Shown one piece after another: positions 62,420 through 64,000 of a stretch of DNA of 64,000 bases. A program made the position numbers and the translations under genes. This stretch comes from Vespa crabro (taxonomy: Eukaryota; Arthropoda; Insecta; Hymenoptera; Vespidae). The stretch is taken from assembly GCF_910589235.1 (NCBI RefSeq), contig NC_060966.1:5574820-5638819 (forward strand), read 5' to 3'. The notes under the pieces are model-generated. The model ran no database searches, was not told the origin of the DNA, and was given only the letters and a program-made list of their open reading frames with translations. Within the stretch, counting starts at the first letter, position 1; each line of letters opens with the position of its first letter.

Positions 62420-64000
62420 GCTAATAAGAATACAATGAACTTTGTGAGTTCAATGTAACATGGGATTACAAAAAGATTAACAAAAAGATCTATCCTCCCA
62501 CTGAATTTCCAAACAAGCCAACGATGCACGAACGCCAACGCACAAATTTGACCGAGCTCTGCATTTCATCTCTCTGCATTTAATCGTACGCTGTAATAAC
62601 AAATACTATTAAAAATAGTAATATCACAAGAATCTCTGTCAGCATATCTTCGATAAATATATAATAAGTTATGTATAATAAGAGATATTTATAAAATATC
62701 CATCCTCCAAATATCATTTTGTCTTTTAAATAATAATGACAATTGGACAAAAGGAACCGACAAATATTTTACACCCACGTTCGTTAAAATTGAATCAGAG
62801 TATTTTAGGAGTCGTCTGATTCTTATTAAAAAAAAAAAAAAAAAGAATTAAAAAAAAATAAAAAAAGAAAGAAAGAAAGAAAGTACGTAACTCTTCTGTT
62901 CGTTATTAGAAGTAATAGAGTGAAGAGAGAATATGTATATATATTATATATATATATATATATATACATGTAACGTCGAGGTAAATGGTCGAGATTGTGA
63001 ACGGAAGTCATTCACTGCAACGCAAAATATGAAAATCCTCATTCGGCCATTTTAAACGTGCCGACAGTCGTCAGTCAATGATATAAACGTTTCTACCGGT
63101 TATTAACCGCGACACTTTGTACGATATCAATTACAACGTTACATCGACATTTATATTCTCAACTTTAATACACCTGTATACTTATATAACTATATGTATA
63201 TATAGATATATTATGTATTTAAATAGGAAAAATTATGTCATCGAGATCGAACGACAAATTGAAAATGATATTAGACTTTCAATGTCGATGATATTTGACA
63301 TTAATTTACGTAGATACGATTTTAGTTTCTTCTCTTTGAGACCATAAGAACTAACACGAAAACAATATTGTATACAATTTTCGTACGTCCCTATGTAAAT
63401 ATCATCTATGTTTATTAATTTCAAATTTGTAAACATTAACAAACGACTGACTCATCTTTTTCTTCTTCTTTTTTTTCTTTTTTTAGATTAGAACGAGATC
63501 AATCAAGATTATCTCAGATAAATATATTAATTCGTATAAAAATATTATTGATATATGATTCATAAATTTTTCTCGAAATGAAAAAAAAAAAAAAAAAAAA
63601 AGAAATGAAATAAAATAAAATAAAAAGAATTATAAGATACACGATATCCCGTTCGATTTTGATTCATATAAGTATCTAAGACATAAGTTCCTTGACTTTC
63701 ACTTTCATGACTCACGTTGCGAATTCAATATAACTCGAAAGGTAGTTTTCCGAAAGGAATCAGAATCATCTTTTTTTTCTTACTTTTTTTTTCTTTTTTT
63801 TTTTTATAAACCCTTATATACGTAAGACGGACATCCGTTCTATTATATATTACGTTCCGCATCGATAAACTTCAATAAGCAAGCTTCAATTCTATTTTTC
63901 CTTATCCCTTTTTTTTTTCTTTTTTTGTTTTACTTCACTTTCTTTATTTTCTGTTTCCTCCTTAAAGAACTTCCTACAACTAGAGAAACAAACGCAATGC

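Larger units (their letters stand above)
59528..64000 (-). other. shot: 5' side of first exon A: untranslated exon(s), promoter, flank
   Basis: At least one 5' UTR exon of isoform A should be here or beyond the edge. The best candidate area is the GC-richer segment 60000-60540. From 60550 to 64000 the sequence is AT-rich with poly-A/T tracts and (AT)n (61623-61656, 62393-62419, 62937-62965), and I recognise no gene in it. Confidence 0.5.

Noticed and set aside
1..64000. Mobile elements, CRISPR, viral or bacterial genes
   Set aside because: No transposase, reverse transcriptase, integrase or repeat-spacer structure was found. Poly-A tracts lack element bodies.

Overview
The window looks like insect nuclear DNA, most likely from a hymenopteran such as a bee or wasp. 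It is very AT-rich, has long introns, and is full of mono-, di-, tri- and tetranucleotide repeats. I see no bacterial, phage or viral genes, no rRNA, no convincing tRNA and no transposase. The species assignment is inferred from composition and exon sequence only.

Almost all the coding content I can support belongs to one gene on the minus strand: the 5' part of short stop (shot), the insect spectraplakin related to MACF1, dystonin and plectin. Eleven coding exons, several short, are spread over about 59 kb. The order of transcription is from high to low coordinates. First exon A (MEFELDG...) is at 59.5 kb and first exon B (MSTQAYYKERLGFDPADT...) at 33.3 kb. Both end one base into a codon and fit the shared 62-base CH1 exon at 26.6 kb. 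Next come an in-frame 18-base microexon (HWKYVK, 19.4 kb) and two further CH1 exons (17.2 and 16.8 kb). A third first exon, C (MATQ, 13.3 kb), plus a basic Ser/Thr-rich exon (4.9 kb), fits directly onto the CH2 exon at 2.6 kb and so omits CH1. All forms then share CH2, the start of the plakin domain (1.4 kb) and a spectrin-repeat segment (0.4 kb). The gene continues past the left edge.

The layout therefore encodes two kinds of N-terminus: two with a complete CH1-CH2 actin-binding domain and one with CH2 only. This matches what is known of fly Shot isoform classes. Every junction was checked by phase and by its GT/AG dinucleotides.

The remainder is intron or 5' flank. It contains dense microsatellites, several islands richer in G+C that may be promoters or unannotated first exons, a few short ORFs with plausible splice donors, and some inverted repeats. 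The most notable non-routine signals are the plectin-2-alpha-like microexon, the 13-base coding exon C1, the dual donors of exon B, a (TTA)23 repeat against a CH1 acceptor, and a repeated TGACAG/CAGCTG motif cluster at 44.3 kb.
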